Source: Dichetophora obliterata
Taxonomy: Eukaryota > Arthropoda > Insecta > Diptera > Sciomyzidae
Assembly (NCBI GenBank): GCA_963920525.1
Contig: OY986437.1
Span: 98,071,462 to 98,135,461 of the forward strand
Length of the DNA stretch: 64,000 nt
Reading direction: 5' to 3'
Positions 45,000 to 54,657 of the stretch are shown piece by piece; positions within the stretch are counted from its first letter, which is position 1; every line of letters begins with the position of its first letter. The translations under genes were made by a program, and so were the position numbers. Under the pieces are notes generated by a model. It saw only the letters and a program-made list of their open reading frames with translations, ran no database searches and was not told the DNA's origin.

Positions 45000-45365
45000 A
45001 TAAAGGATCGTGTGTGTGTGTATTTTTGAATATATCACGTGAAATAAAATTAACAGATATTGAAGGGGGAAAGATTGCTTTAAAGTCGGAAGGCATTGGT
45101 TTTCGTTAAATTGCTCGAAAATTCGGTCGAAGTCATAAATCAGTAGGCTCCTTCTTATGAAATGCTGGAAGCTATGGATGTGCAGAAGAAGGTATCGGAA
45201 AAAGAGAGCTGGATGGTCGCGATAAGCGTAAGCTAATGAAGGCAGCAAGTAACTCAACAAAGGGCTGCAAGTAACTTGCTGCTCTTTACTCAGTGAATGG
45301 TGACGAAAAACAGTGTGTGAATGGTTCGAAAATGAAATCCCAATATAAATAGCGCCAAAATGTGA
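45000..45365 (+). pseudogene. Tc3-like transposase N-terminal relic
   Basis: The plus frame from about 45040 reads IEGGKIALKSEGIGFR, stop, IARKFGRSHKSVGSFL, stop, NAGSYGCAEEGIGKRELDGR, DKRKLMKAASNSTKG and ALYSVNGDEKQCVNGSKMK. This matches the bipartite helix-turn-helix N-terminal region of Tc3-type transposases (IARKFGRSHKSV is the first helix-turn-helix). At least three stops occur and the catalytic domain is missing: it ends where LINE sequence starts at about 45376. Confidence 0.75.
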
Positions 45366-45375
45366 TGTGTGATGT

Positions 45376-46390
45376 GGTGAGTAAAATTCGTAATCTAAAA
45401 AATTCTGCAAAATCCGACATGGACGATTTTTCTGCTTGTTTTTTCCAAAATTGTTGTGCTTCCCTTGTTAAGCCACTTCAAATAATTTTTAATAAATCCC
45501 TTAATATAGGAATATTTTTATCAGATTGGAAGGTGTCATCTATTTCACCTATTTTCAAGTCAGGAAATAAAAACAATATTGCCAATTACTGACCGATTTC
45601 GAAACTTACAACAGTTTCTAAACTTTTCGAACATATAGTCAAACAAAAAATATATTTTACAGTCAAATGCATTATTTCAACATTTCAGCACGGCTTTGTT
45701 CCATGTCGCTCGACCTTGCTTGTTTTTTGGAATATTATGGGTATTCACGGGTTGATGCGAAACGCAGTTGCGACGATGCGTAAATGCAAGATTACGAACT
45801 TTCGCATCATTCCAACAACAAACACATTGGAAGCAATTTTGCAACTCTTCTTGAATTACGCACTGCTCAAACCAATTGCGAGAACACAAAAGCAGTGATG
45901 CTAAACAGATGATTCATGTTTTGGTTGTTTTCGAACGTAGTTGCCACCTGGATAAAACTTTCAAAAGGTTAAGTTTGTACGTAGATTTTAATAACTTTTT
46001 ATGATTTTGAAATAAGGTGGCAATATATTTACTGTTCATTCGACATTTAATTTTTGTGCATAATTAAGTTGCAATATTGATGTTCACGAGTTAGTGCGCA
46101 AATTGTCTTCCATTTTCACACTCTTACAATTCGCAACAACCCGTGAATACCCCTATTGTATCTCCGCTTTTTATTCTGGGTGTCAAGTTGATTCAGCTTA
46201 TATGGATTTTTCCAAAGCTTTTGACAATGTTTCCCATTCGTTATTAACCAATAAGTTGGCCAAGCTTGGTTTCCACTCTAAAGTCCTAATGTGGTTTACG
46301 TCATATCTAAACAGCAGAAAAAGTTGCGTTGTTATTGAAAATTATAGTTCTTCGACATTCATAGCGTCATCTGGTGTACTGGTGTAAATT
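45376..46390 (+). pseudogene. CR1-like LINE fragment split by a MITE
   Basis: First part 45376-45738: LKNSAKSDMDDFSACFFQNC, SDWKVSSISPIFKSGNKNNI and (past a stop) PISKLTTVSKLFEHIVKQKI, FQHGFVPCRSTLLVFWN. After the inserted element (45739-46153) the RT continues with YCISAFYSGCQVDSAYMDFS, KAFDNVSHSLLTNKLAKLGF and SYLNSRKSCVVIENYSS, breaking off before the GVPQGS block. Truncated at both ends. Confidence 0.87.
45739..46152. mobile_element. MITE with GGGTATTCACGGGTTG termini
   Basis: GGGTATTCACGGGTTGATGCGAA at the left is inverted at the right (complement GGGTATTCACGGGTTGTTGCGAA). 414 bp, no transposase. TAT precedes it and TAT follows one base after it (46154-46156), hinting at a 3-bp duplication as in PIF/Harbinger. 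Its removal brings the two LINE halves together. Confidence 0.8.
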
Positions 46391-46480
46391 CTATTTATGC
46401 ATTTATGTTGTACTATAAAAAAGTATAGCTCTTATTGTACTTATGATTACTTAAATAAATAAAATCCATTGACATTGCTA

Positions 46481-46539
46481 TGGCTCGAACTCACAACCTT
46501 ACGTTTGTAAAGCAAGCTCCTGTGCTCTGAGCTACAGAG
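46481..46539 (-). repeat. tRNA-like (SINE-type) segment 1
   Basis: The minus strand reads CTCTGTAGCTCAGAGCACAGG (A-box-like), then GCTTGCTTTACAAACGTAAG and GTTGTGAGTTCGAGCC (B-box-like). Acceptor stems do not pair, so it is not a functional tRNA gene; it resembles a tRNA-derived SINE head. Confidence 0.6.
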
Positions 46540-46712
46540 TTCACAAAAAAAAGATATTCTTAATAGCAATAAATCAAACTACTTTCTTATAAAATAAATA
46601 AAAAAATTTTATTAAAACTTCTATTTTACAATTTTTTTCACCCTCATTGGTAAATTTTTCAAAATTTGAATTTGTTTCATAAAAAGAAAAACAAAAAATC
46701 AGTCCACATTGT

Positions 46713-46774
46713 TGAGGCTCGAACTCACTGCCTTTTATGACTGTAAATCAATCGCTTTACGCTTTGAGCTACAG
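46713..46774 (-). repeat. tRNA-like (SINE-type) segment 2
   Basis: The minus strand reads GTTCTGTAGCTCAAAGCG, then GATTGATTTACAGTCATAAA and GCAGTGAGTTCGAGCCTC. Same layout as the segment at 46481-46539 with moderate divergence. Not a functional tRNA. Confidence 0.6.
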
Positions 46775-47059
46775 AACTTGCAACAAAACTTTTACAAAAT
46801 AAGCTAATAAATTCATTATAGTTGTAAATTTTTGAAATTTAATAATGTCAATGAGCTTTTTAGTATTTTTGTTTGATTATTTGTTGTTTGAATTTTGTTA
46901 AACGTACAGACAAGAAAATACGTGATAATTGTGTTGCCATCCAATTCTGAGCTACATTTTAAGTTTCAAAACTCTATCTCATCGGGAAGTTGGTTAGAAA
47001 TGGATTCCAAGATTTGTACGGGACAGGCATGAAGTGAAGCTAATAAAAACGTATTAAAA

Positions 47060-49290
47060 TAGGTTTTTTTCTTAACTTAACATTACATTTTATTCTTAAA
47101 GACTACGAGGACAATGAAAGGAGATCACAGGATTAGTGGATATTAAGACGGGAACACAGATTTCCCTACTTAATAACTTAGTAAGGCATTTCTTAAGTAA
47201 ATTTAGATAAAATTTGTGTTAAAATTAATTTTAAAGTTTTTTTAACAAGAATAGGAAGAGCAAGATAGGAAGGAATGTTGTGTTAGTCATAAGACTACTT
47301 TAGTTTTGGTTTTTATCTTCAGTTTTATTTGATAATAGAACCAGCAAGGTTATAGATCTTATGCTTAGGTTAGTTTTAGTTATTGAGGGATTTAAAAAGG
47401 TTTCGCCTGAAAGAACATTTGAACATGGAAAGTGAATAGTATAAGGAGATGTTATTAAATTCTCTGCAGTGCCGATTGAAACGTTCATTACTTGCTTAAG
47501 TAGTTTGGTGCTGATATTCAGTTAACAGTCGAATATGAGGTCGTTGAAGGAAATCATACTCAAAATATCTGTGGTCATATTGAATAACTGCATATCGCGG
47601 GATATGCTCACATTGAATTCTTTGTGCTCACATTGAACAAAAAACTGTCTGCGCCTAAAATTCCTTTCGGGCGCATATATACCAAATAAAGCATACAATG
47701 GTGCACAATCTAAGTGATTCATGCATATATCACGAGCAAATATAGCCAAAAAAAAATTTCCAAACTCTAAGATTTTCTAGCCTAAAAGCGCACAACGGGA
47801 GGAGTCGTAAGTCGGCATAAACTCCCACCGAAGTTTTCTAAACACTAGCCGAGTAAAACGTCTCTGAATATTTTCAATTCTAGAAATATGCACAGCATAT
47901 CGAGGGTCCCAGACAACACAGCAATACTCCGAACTTGATATATCCAAAGATAAGAAATATGACTTTAGAGTAAAGGAATCTGAGAACTCCCTAGTATTGC
48001 GCATAATGAAACCCATCATTGCATTAGCTTTGGAAATAACAGCATCATAATGCTTACCAAAAGTAAGTTTTTTGTCAAAAATTACTCCCAAATCCATTTT
48101 AATATCAACTCTTAAGATTATATCTGAGCACAAAGCATAGTTGCCTACAAGTAATTGCAGTTTCATGGTAAATGACATGACACTACATTTGCTTACTTAC
48201 TTAGTTGGCGCTACAACCGTATGTCGGTCTTGGCCTAATCTAAGAATTTGGAAATTCCAAGCCAGTTGGAAATTCCAAGCTTCGTAAGGTTGTCCTTTAC
48301 TTGGTCTTTCCAAAGAAGATGCGGTCGTCCTCTTCTACGTTGACCGCCGCTGGGTATCGAATCGAATGTTTTCTTCACTGGAGCATCGTCTTTCATGCGC
48401 TGAACATGACCAAGCCAGCGAAGCCGCTCGATTTTAATGCGCTTGACTATGTCGATGTCAGCGTGCAGCTCGTACAGTTCATCATTCCACCGTATTCGGT
48501 ACTCGCCATTTACGCAGATTGGTCCGTAGATCTTACGAAGAATCTTTCTCTCAAATGCTCCTAAAGTCTTTTCATCTGAACAATTTACTGAAGAATTAAT
48601 AATTCTAAATAACTTCACGTCATCAGCATACCTGAGTCATTTCGAAAACTGGACATAGTTTGGAAGGTCGTTAATAAATAAGACAAACAAAAGCGGACCA
48701 AGATGACTGCCTTGGGGCACACCAATAAAATTATCAATATATTTAGAGCGGTATTTACCAATCCTAACCGCTTGTCTACGACCGACCAGGTAATTCTCTA
48801 GCCACCTTAGCAAGAAGGAGTGGAAACCCAGTTTACCAAGTTTGCTTATTAAAACTGAGTGCTGGACTCTTTCAAATGCTTTCGCAAAAATCTGTAAAAA
48901 CAACATCTACTTGTTGACCTCTCTCCATTTCGCTTGCTATAAAGTGAGTAAATAGCGCAAGATTTGCTGAGGTAGATCTGCCAGACGCAAAACCATGTTG
49001 ACACTCCGATACTGCGCCTTTGATGCAAGAATATATAGTTTCTTTTTTACCAGAGATTCAAATAGTTTCGGAATGAGTGGTAATTTGGATATAGGTCGAT
49101 AGTTTGCTATATTTTGTCTCGACCCCGATTTAAAAATTGGAGTTATCTCGGATATTTTCCATACATTTAAAAATTCTGACTTTTTAAGGGTTTGGTTAAA
49201 AAGAAACGTTAGAGGTTGAAAAAGTGCCATAGCACAATATTTTATTCGGCGCAATACTGATACAAAAATGCTCTCCTGAAAAGTTAAAAA
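47060..49290 (-). pseudogene. CR1-like LINE with a nested LINE fragment
   Basis: Minus strand, 5' to 3': FNQTLKKSEFLNVWKISEIT and NYRPISKLPLIPKLFESLV (49220-49060), frame change, FAKAFERVQHSVLISKLGKL, GVPQGSHLGPLLFVLFINDL (48730), then after a stop RYADDVKLFRI with the catalytic DD intact (48635). The sequence is interrupted by a foreign fragment at 48191-48570 and resumes VMSFTMKLQLLVGNYALCSD, DLGVIFDKKLTFGKHYDAV, FTRLVFRKLRWEFMPTYDSS to about 47525, followed by 3' sequence. It is the same RT type as at 14005-15622 but a different family member. Confidence 0.9.
48191..48570 (-). pseudogene. 3' end of another LINE inserted in the CR1-like LINE
   Basis: Encodes TLGAFERKILRKIYGPICV, DIVKRIKIERLRWLGHVQRM and RRRGRPHLLWKDQVKDNLTK, a C-terminal signature (RLRWLGHVxRM ... 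RRGRPxxxWxDQ) common in RTE-like and related LINEs. It ends in an AAGTAAGTAAGC tail at 48191-48203. The tail and the clean interruption of the CR1-like frame show a 5'-truncated retrotransposition event. Confidence 0.85.
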
Positions 49291-49299
49291 ATTAAGATA

Positions 49300-52200
49300 T
49301 GCTGTTATTCCATATTGCCACAGATATAAACGATGGCAATAGAGCTATTATTAACATCAAAAGTAATGCATGATCCCAATAATGCTCTTATTGATAATAA
49401 TGGCATCAAATTTAAAAGCGAATTCCAAATTATGATTACATATTCAAGTATTGGGTGCACTAACGCACTGTAGAAAGATTTAGTTACCCAAATTTTCTTG
49501 AAATCAATTGCTCGACTTTTTGACTGTAAGAAATTTACATCTTCCTCTGATTTAATTGCATAGTACATTTTGAAGTCATCTGCATACGTTAGATGAGAGA
49601 TATCCTTCAGTACCTTGCGTAACTTCTGAAGAGACTACAATTTTATTCGATAAAATTCCTTGGAATTTTTCATACTGGAATCTACCGAGGAGATATGATT
49701 TCAACCAACTTAGTATGAACCCCACCATAACAAATTTTTCGAATTTAAATATTAGAACACTGTAAAAGTGTTATTTTAAACACTGCCTTAAAATCATCAA
49801 TAGCCTTAATTTCATCGTCTTAATTTCAGACAGTAGCAAGTTGAAATTCAAAATTTTAAAGCGTGCCTGTTGAAAATCATGCAGTCTTACTCTTATTTTC
49901 AACGGATCTCTCATAAATTTACGTGTAAGGTTGAATTATTGATTTGAAATTCAATGAAACCATTTTTGCGGCTTCTGAAGAAATGTTCTTGAGCTTCATC
50001 TTAAAAATAAAAACTCCCTTTTCCGATTCCGTGCGAAAACTTATTTATGACAGGACTGATTATTTAGGTAAAAAAATAATTTAAATTTTTTATGTATTTT
50101 AATCCGTTCATAGATGTTGAAAATTTAGTCCTTTTTTTTCAAACGTTTAATTTCACTGTATAGTCTTGGTAACTATTAGTTTGTTTTTAAGGTGGTGTTA
50201 ATTATTATTATTTGAAATAAAATGTTGCGACTGATTAGCATATTCAAAAAAAGTTGTTTTATTTCACCTATTAAAGGTGTGTTTGTACTTTCAGCATGCT
50301 GGAACTTAATTTTAGATAGGTTGTGCTGCTGTTTCACTAATAATAAGGCTGGAATTCAGCGAAGCTACTGCTGCTTTCACAATTTAACTGCCCTAAAATA
50401 AGACAGTATTGGATGCTGGTTTGCAGCAAATAAAGGCGAGTGTAATTTCAGCGAAAGCTGTCTGTAAACTGTTGCAGCTTACTTTAAGACAGTTTTTTCA
50501 CCTAATAATGAGATTTACTTTTTACAGTGAATTTTGTAATTGACTCGATCGAAGGCTTTACTAATATCCGTATAAATACTCGTAGCATCTATTTGGTGCC
50601 GTTTTTCCATTTTAACTAAAACATCTGATACTATGATCGTAATATAAGTGGTGATAGATCGTCCTTTTTGCAATCCGTGCTGCTGCTCTTTTAGACGTGG
50701 GTTGATGAGAATTCTTAGCTTATTACTAATAATTTTTTAAGAAATTTTTAGAATGGCTGACAAAATTGCTATGCTTCTTCAATTTTCCACTAACTTTTTT
50801 ATCACCATTCTAGTAAATTGTTGTTAGATGGGATGATTTCAAATATTAAGGAACTGTCTCACAATACATTGATTCGTTAATAATTATGTATGATGGCAAA
50901 AGTAGTGGGTCTAAACATTGCCTCAAGAAGCTTGTGGATATTAGTTCAGGTCCTGGTCTCTTCGATAAATCTAGTTCTTTATTTGCATTAGAAATCTCTT
51001 CCTGCGTTAGATTTAAACTATTAACAGTTAAAGTTGAGCTGGGAGCAAAAACTTAAAATTAGAAGTAGGTTGACAAAATACATCCTTAAAATGATCCACA
51101 CATAAACAGCTGATATCATGAGGGATGGAGGAATTGACATTACCTTTAAGCAAAGAAGATAGATCTACGCTTCATGTTAATGAAGTAAAAAAATGTTCAG
51201 CTCTTGGACAATTTTCTCTCCGATAAGGTTATTGTACAACCTGTACACTCTTCTATAGAGAACTCTTTGGATAGCTCGGCATATCTTAGCTTCAGCTCAT
51301 CGCTTATACTTATTTTCAGCTCTGAAAGCTTATAATTTTTCTTTATTTTGAGCACATAACTTTCGATAGCAGAAAAAATGTAGTGATAAAATCTTGAGAC
51401 AGCCCTTTCTAAATCTATGTTGATAGAACATTGTACCAGTTTAGAGCATTCAGATAACATTTTATACTTTTGAAATCGGCGTTGAGGTAAACGTACACAA
51501 TGGAGTTATCATAGAACTGGGTAAAAGTAATATTGTTAGCAGAGAAAACAACTGTTAAGGCTGTATGGTGAACAGTGTTAGTAAATAAATTTTCTGCTTC
51601 AATACATGGACTAACCTTCACTTCATCATACTAGTTAGTATGGATTAGGTCCAACCATCTGCCACTTTGATTTCGTACAAAAGAAACTTGCTGCAGATCG
51701 CTGCCATAAAAGGCATTATGCAATGAGAAATCTATGGCATTAGAAATGTTTACGATTAAGGAACAAGATAAGTAGTTGTAATTTTCGTCAATTACAAAAG
51801 AAATATTTGGACGGTTGAAGTCACCAAGAATAACAATTCTATCTTCCTTTTTTGGTGTGAAGGTAGAGGAGGACAGTGTTTCACAGAAGTCGTTGTTTGT
51901 TGTTTTACTTGAGCCGGGAGGAATTTTACACCTATGTAACACCTATGTAGGTACATAAAAATACTATTTCCTGAACAAACTTTAGTTATTCGGTGATCAA
52001 ATAGTTTATGCGTATGCGTAATCTACCTATGTATTGCTCACTGAAGAGATAATTATGAGTTGCTATGAAAACTTCACCTTATCTTGAAAGACAGGTTGAG
52101 GAGTAGTCCCGATAATTTCCAAAAGCAGCCCAATTGTTGTCAAGAATTTCCTCATTATTTAAGGTATCATTTAACCATGTCACAGTGAATACTATAACAT

Positions 52201-52300
52201 AGAACTGACATGATTTGGCGTCAACATAAAGTTTATTTAATTTGCATCACATGCCGCTACACTTATGGTGTAATATATTAAAGAAATGGGAGTTAGGACG
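49300..52300 (-). pseudogene. Second LINE with endonuclease and RT, interrupted by a MITE
   Basis: Endonuclease pieces: TWLNDTLNNEEILDNNWAAF (about 52160), GEVFIATHNYLFSEQYIGRL (52070), RIVILGDFNRPNISFVIDEN (51840; GDFN is the metal/DNA-contact motif) and VSFVRNQSGRWLDLIHTN (51690). Then RT: QQHGLQKGRSITTYITIIV (50690), DATSIYTDISKAFDRVNYKI (50600), a MITE at 49758-50529, LIFKFEKFVMVGFILSWLKS (49755), a YADDFKMYYAIKSEED block (49590, catalytic YADD visible) and FYSALVHPILEYVIIIWNS. Many stops and frame changes. This is a longer and more divergent LINE than its neighbours, probably nearly full length before decay. Confidence 0.87.
49758..50529. mobile_element. MITE with CACTGTAAAA termini (CACTA-like)
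   Basis: CACTGTAAAAGTG at 49758 and ACTTTTTACAGTG ending at 50529 are inverted. AA flanks both sides (49756-49757, 50530-50531). Removing the element and one AA rejoins the LINE codons exactly (VNYKI then LIFKFEKF), so the boundaries are secure and the duplication is 2 bp. CACTG ends with a short duplication point to the CMC/EnSpm group. The interior repeats TTTCACCTAATAATG and CTTAAAAT/AAGACAGT words. Confidence 0.8.
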
Positions 52301-52426
52301 ATAATATTGTTGGTATTCCTGGGGTTCTTGAAAGTATCAAGGTCCACCTTGACTTGATCGATCGTCACGCCGAGTTGGTCAAAAACGAATAAATAAGTTA
52401 CGCAAGTCATCAACATCGGTAGGCAG

Positions 52427-53349
52427 CAGGCCTGTAGCCAGGGTGGGGCAAGTGGGGCAATGCCCCCCTACTACAACCGTTTCCCCCCTCGCCAAATCAG
52501 ACAATGAAAAACTTGAAATGAATAATTAATATGCATTTTGTAGAAAAAATATACACATTCACCTTATTCATGACTTGAATATGTATATAAAATTTGTTTA
52601 ACAAAAATTTCATATAAATTTTTACAATTTTTCAAATTTCTACTGGGTCTTCAACAATTACTACCAAAAACTAAGATTTGAATTTTAATAATTTTTTCTA
52701 GAAATGGAAACTTCCATAGGAACTTTCTAGAAATGAAAAGCACGTTATGCACCAATTTGATGCAGATAAAAAAGAATATATAATTCATTGAAATGTTTTT
52801 AGTTTTTAAATTCTTTTTTATGCATGATGAATGTTTATTAATTTTAAAATAAGAAAAAACTGCAAACCTTAACTCGAACAAATTTAAAGAAGCAAAAGAT
52901 TTAAATCAAAACATGCATGTTGGTTCTTAATATATAAGTCTGAATAAAAAATTTTCATTAATTTGAAGCAAATGACGGATGCGGGTTAATTAAATTTTTT
53001 TATTTGTTTTACTTAAAAAATATCTTATACATATGTTAGCCCATTTCGCTACTCTTTCTTATATTTTAAGTTTTTTTAAATAAATCTTGTATTTTTACCT
53101 TCATTTTATTACAAAGTCCTGAATTAATTCTTATATTATATTTTTTGTATTAATCTCATGTATAAAAAGATCTACATATCCATGTAAGTATTATAAAATT
53201 AACTGTTGTTTTAATAAATATGTGTAAAATATTCATTCCACACGTTAAAAAATTGTCTTTTTTTATTTAAATAAAAAAACAAAAAATTTACCCCTCCCCC
53301 CAAAGATTCATGCCTGCCCCTCTGTCTTTTTGGTCTGGCTACAGGCCTG
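52427..53349. mobile_element. Non-autonomous hAT element
   Basis: Termini CAGGCCTGTAGCCAG (52427) and CTGGCTACAGGCCTG (to 53349) are perfect inverted repeats. Flanks GTAGGCAG (52419-52426) and GTAGGAAG (53350-53357) form an 8-bp duplication with one mismatch. The interior is AT-rich with C-rich patches beside the ends and has no transposase frame. Confidence 0.9.
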
Positions 53350-53393
53350 GTAGGAAGACCTTCTTACTGAATTAAAACTAAGATCTTAGGTCT

Positions 53394-53999
53394 ACACTAA
53401 AAAATATGTGTGTGTAAATATTACTAATAACTGCGTCTATTCTGCGAATTTTATTTGTAGCTTTCAACCACGAATAGGATTCGTAGAATTGACGTACATC
53501 AGTGCATATTACGAATATTTTATTCGTATTCGTACAAAAACAAATGTATATTGTACGAATACATTTGTTACATTTACGAATGATCATTATATCTAATAAC
53601 GAAAACAAAAAACATTCTTCTGAGCTGGGGTTCGAACCCCGGGCCACGCACGCCACCAGTAGACTACAGCTACTTTACAATCATGCAGTCCCTTATATTC
53701 TTTAGTGTTTTAATAAGCTAGGCTGAACGATTTACGAATATTATTATTTATGTGTACAAAATCATTTGTACAATTTGTACAATATGAATTGATTTATTTT
53801 TGTATGCGAATATTATTAGTATATAAAACGAATATATTCGTAGATACTACATCAGGTATTAGTAACTCTTTACGGATGAATTCGTAAAGATATCACAATA
53901 CAAATTCTTTGTATATTATACGGATATTCGTAGAATATACGAATATTTTGGTAACGAATATCACTCGTCGAAATTTTACTTATAAATGTCTTGAGTGTA
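53394..53999. mobile_element. SINE/MITE-like element just upstream of the last exon
   Basis: The left end TACACTAAAAAATATGTG and right end (complement TACACTCAAGACATTTATAA) are imperfect inverted repeats. The interior is dense in CGAATA/TATTCG words (TTTATTCGTATTCGTACAAA) and contains a tRNA-like block at 53621-53690. 40307-40514 is a partial copy. It ends 37 bp before the acceptor-adjacent exon start at 54037. Confidence 0.7.
53621..53690 (-). repeat. tRNA-like block with Pol III B-box
   Basis: The minus strand reads AGTAGCTGTAGTCTACTGGT (A-box-like), then GCGTGCGTGGCC and CGGGGTTCGAACCCCAGC (a perfect B-box with pairing T-arm). No acceptor stem, so it is a tRNA-derived SINE part and not a tRNA gene. 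The peptide GFEPRATHATSRL on the other strand is a by-product. Confidence 0.7.
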
Positions 54000-54036
54000 A
54001 GAATGACTTCGGACTAAACTTTTTTCTTTCTTTTAG

Positions 54037-54112
54037 GTCCTTAATACGACGAGCTTCACGCAAAACCAAGCAACAGATAAATAATGCATCTGAAGATTGC
54101 AACATGCAGTAA
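54037..54112 (+). CDS. Host gene last coding exon
   Basis: Acceptor with a long pyrimidine tract, TTTTTTCTTTCTTTTAG|G. The first G completes the AG left by the exon at 38521 (AGG, Arg). The frame then encodes SLIRRASRKTKQQ and INNASEDCNMQ and stops with TAA at 54110-54112. Together the two exons give a 61-residue basic, Ser-rich C-terminus (KPRSRSLIRRASRKTK has several RxxS-type phosphorylation-like sites; that is inference). No TE protein resembles it, and its A/C-rich coding bias differs from the flanking AT-rich DNA. Intermediate exons may exist. Identity not recognised. Confidence 0.7.
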
Positions 54113-54649
54113 ATGTTCAGGAAACGGAACAACAAAACGGCGTACGTTATATTAGCTCAAAAAGTAATCAAAAGTTATTTTGTATATCGTTAAGTAGATG
54201 ATTTAAAGAAAATATTTTTTAAAAATTAATTAAAGTTCCATAGAATTAACATATATGGAATCGGAAATACGTTTGTAGTTTCGACAAAATAACGTTATTT
54301 TACATATGAATACTTTAAGTATGGCAAATAATCTATTTTAAAAATTACATTAGTTATATATATTTATTAGACCGGATCAAAAATTAGATTCCGCCTTTCG
54401 GATTCTCAAAAGTTAGAGGTACTCATAAAAAGGATTTCTGCATGCTTTTTTTTCAAATCAGAAGAAATTTACCGGGGTTTTTTATGTTCCCGAAGGACCT
54501 TTTTGTTAAAAAAAAACACTTTTTCACAGAACTCATACCTAGAGAACTCATACAAGGTCATAAATTAATCGTGTAGAAAAGGTTTTAAGTTCTTCTTCTG
54601 TGTGCAAAAAATAACAAAACTTTAGAATTTAATTTAAGAAATCAATTAT
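54113..54649 (+). other. Possible 3' UTR and following unassigned DNA
   Basis: Follows the host stop codon. AT-rich. No canonical AATAAA is seen close by (CAAATAATC at about 54328 is the nearest variant), so the 3' end of the transcript cannot be placed. No TE domain is found. Confidence 0.4.
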
Positions 54650-54657
54650 GTAATAAC

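Larger units (their letters stand above)
46400..47060. other. AT-rich interval with two tRNA-like segments
   Basis: Apart from the tRNA-like stretches at 46481-46539 and 46713-46774, this is AT-rich DNA without TE domains. The spacing of about 230 bp and similar preceding text (CACATTGTTGAGGCTCGAAC; GACATTGCTATGGCTCGAAC) suggest a duplicated unit. Confidence 0.45.

Noticed and set aside
46481..46774. Functional tRNA genes
   Set aside because: A- and B-box-like text is present, but acceptor stems do not pair and the anticodon arms are weak; called SINE-like instead.
48301..48564. Plus-strand 87-codon ORF
   Set aside because: Antisense to the RLRWLGHV/RRRGRP LINE fragment, which is clearly the coding strand.
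53502..53705. ORF with GFEPRATHATSRLQLLYNHA, which looks protein-like
   Set aside because: It is the translation of a tRNA-derived block; the GFEPR peptide comes from the B-box GGTTCGAACCC.
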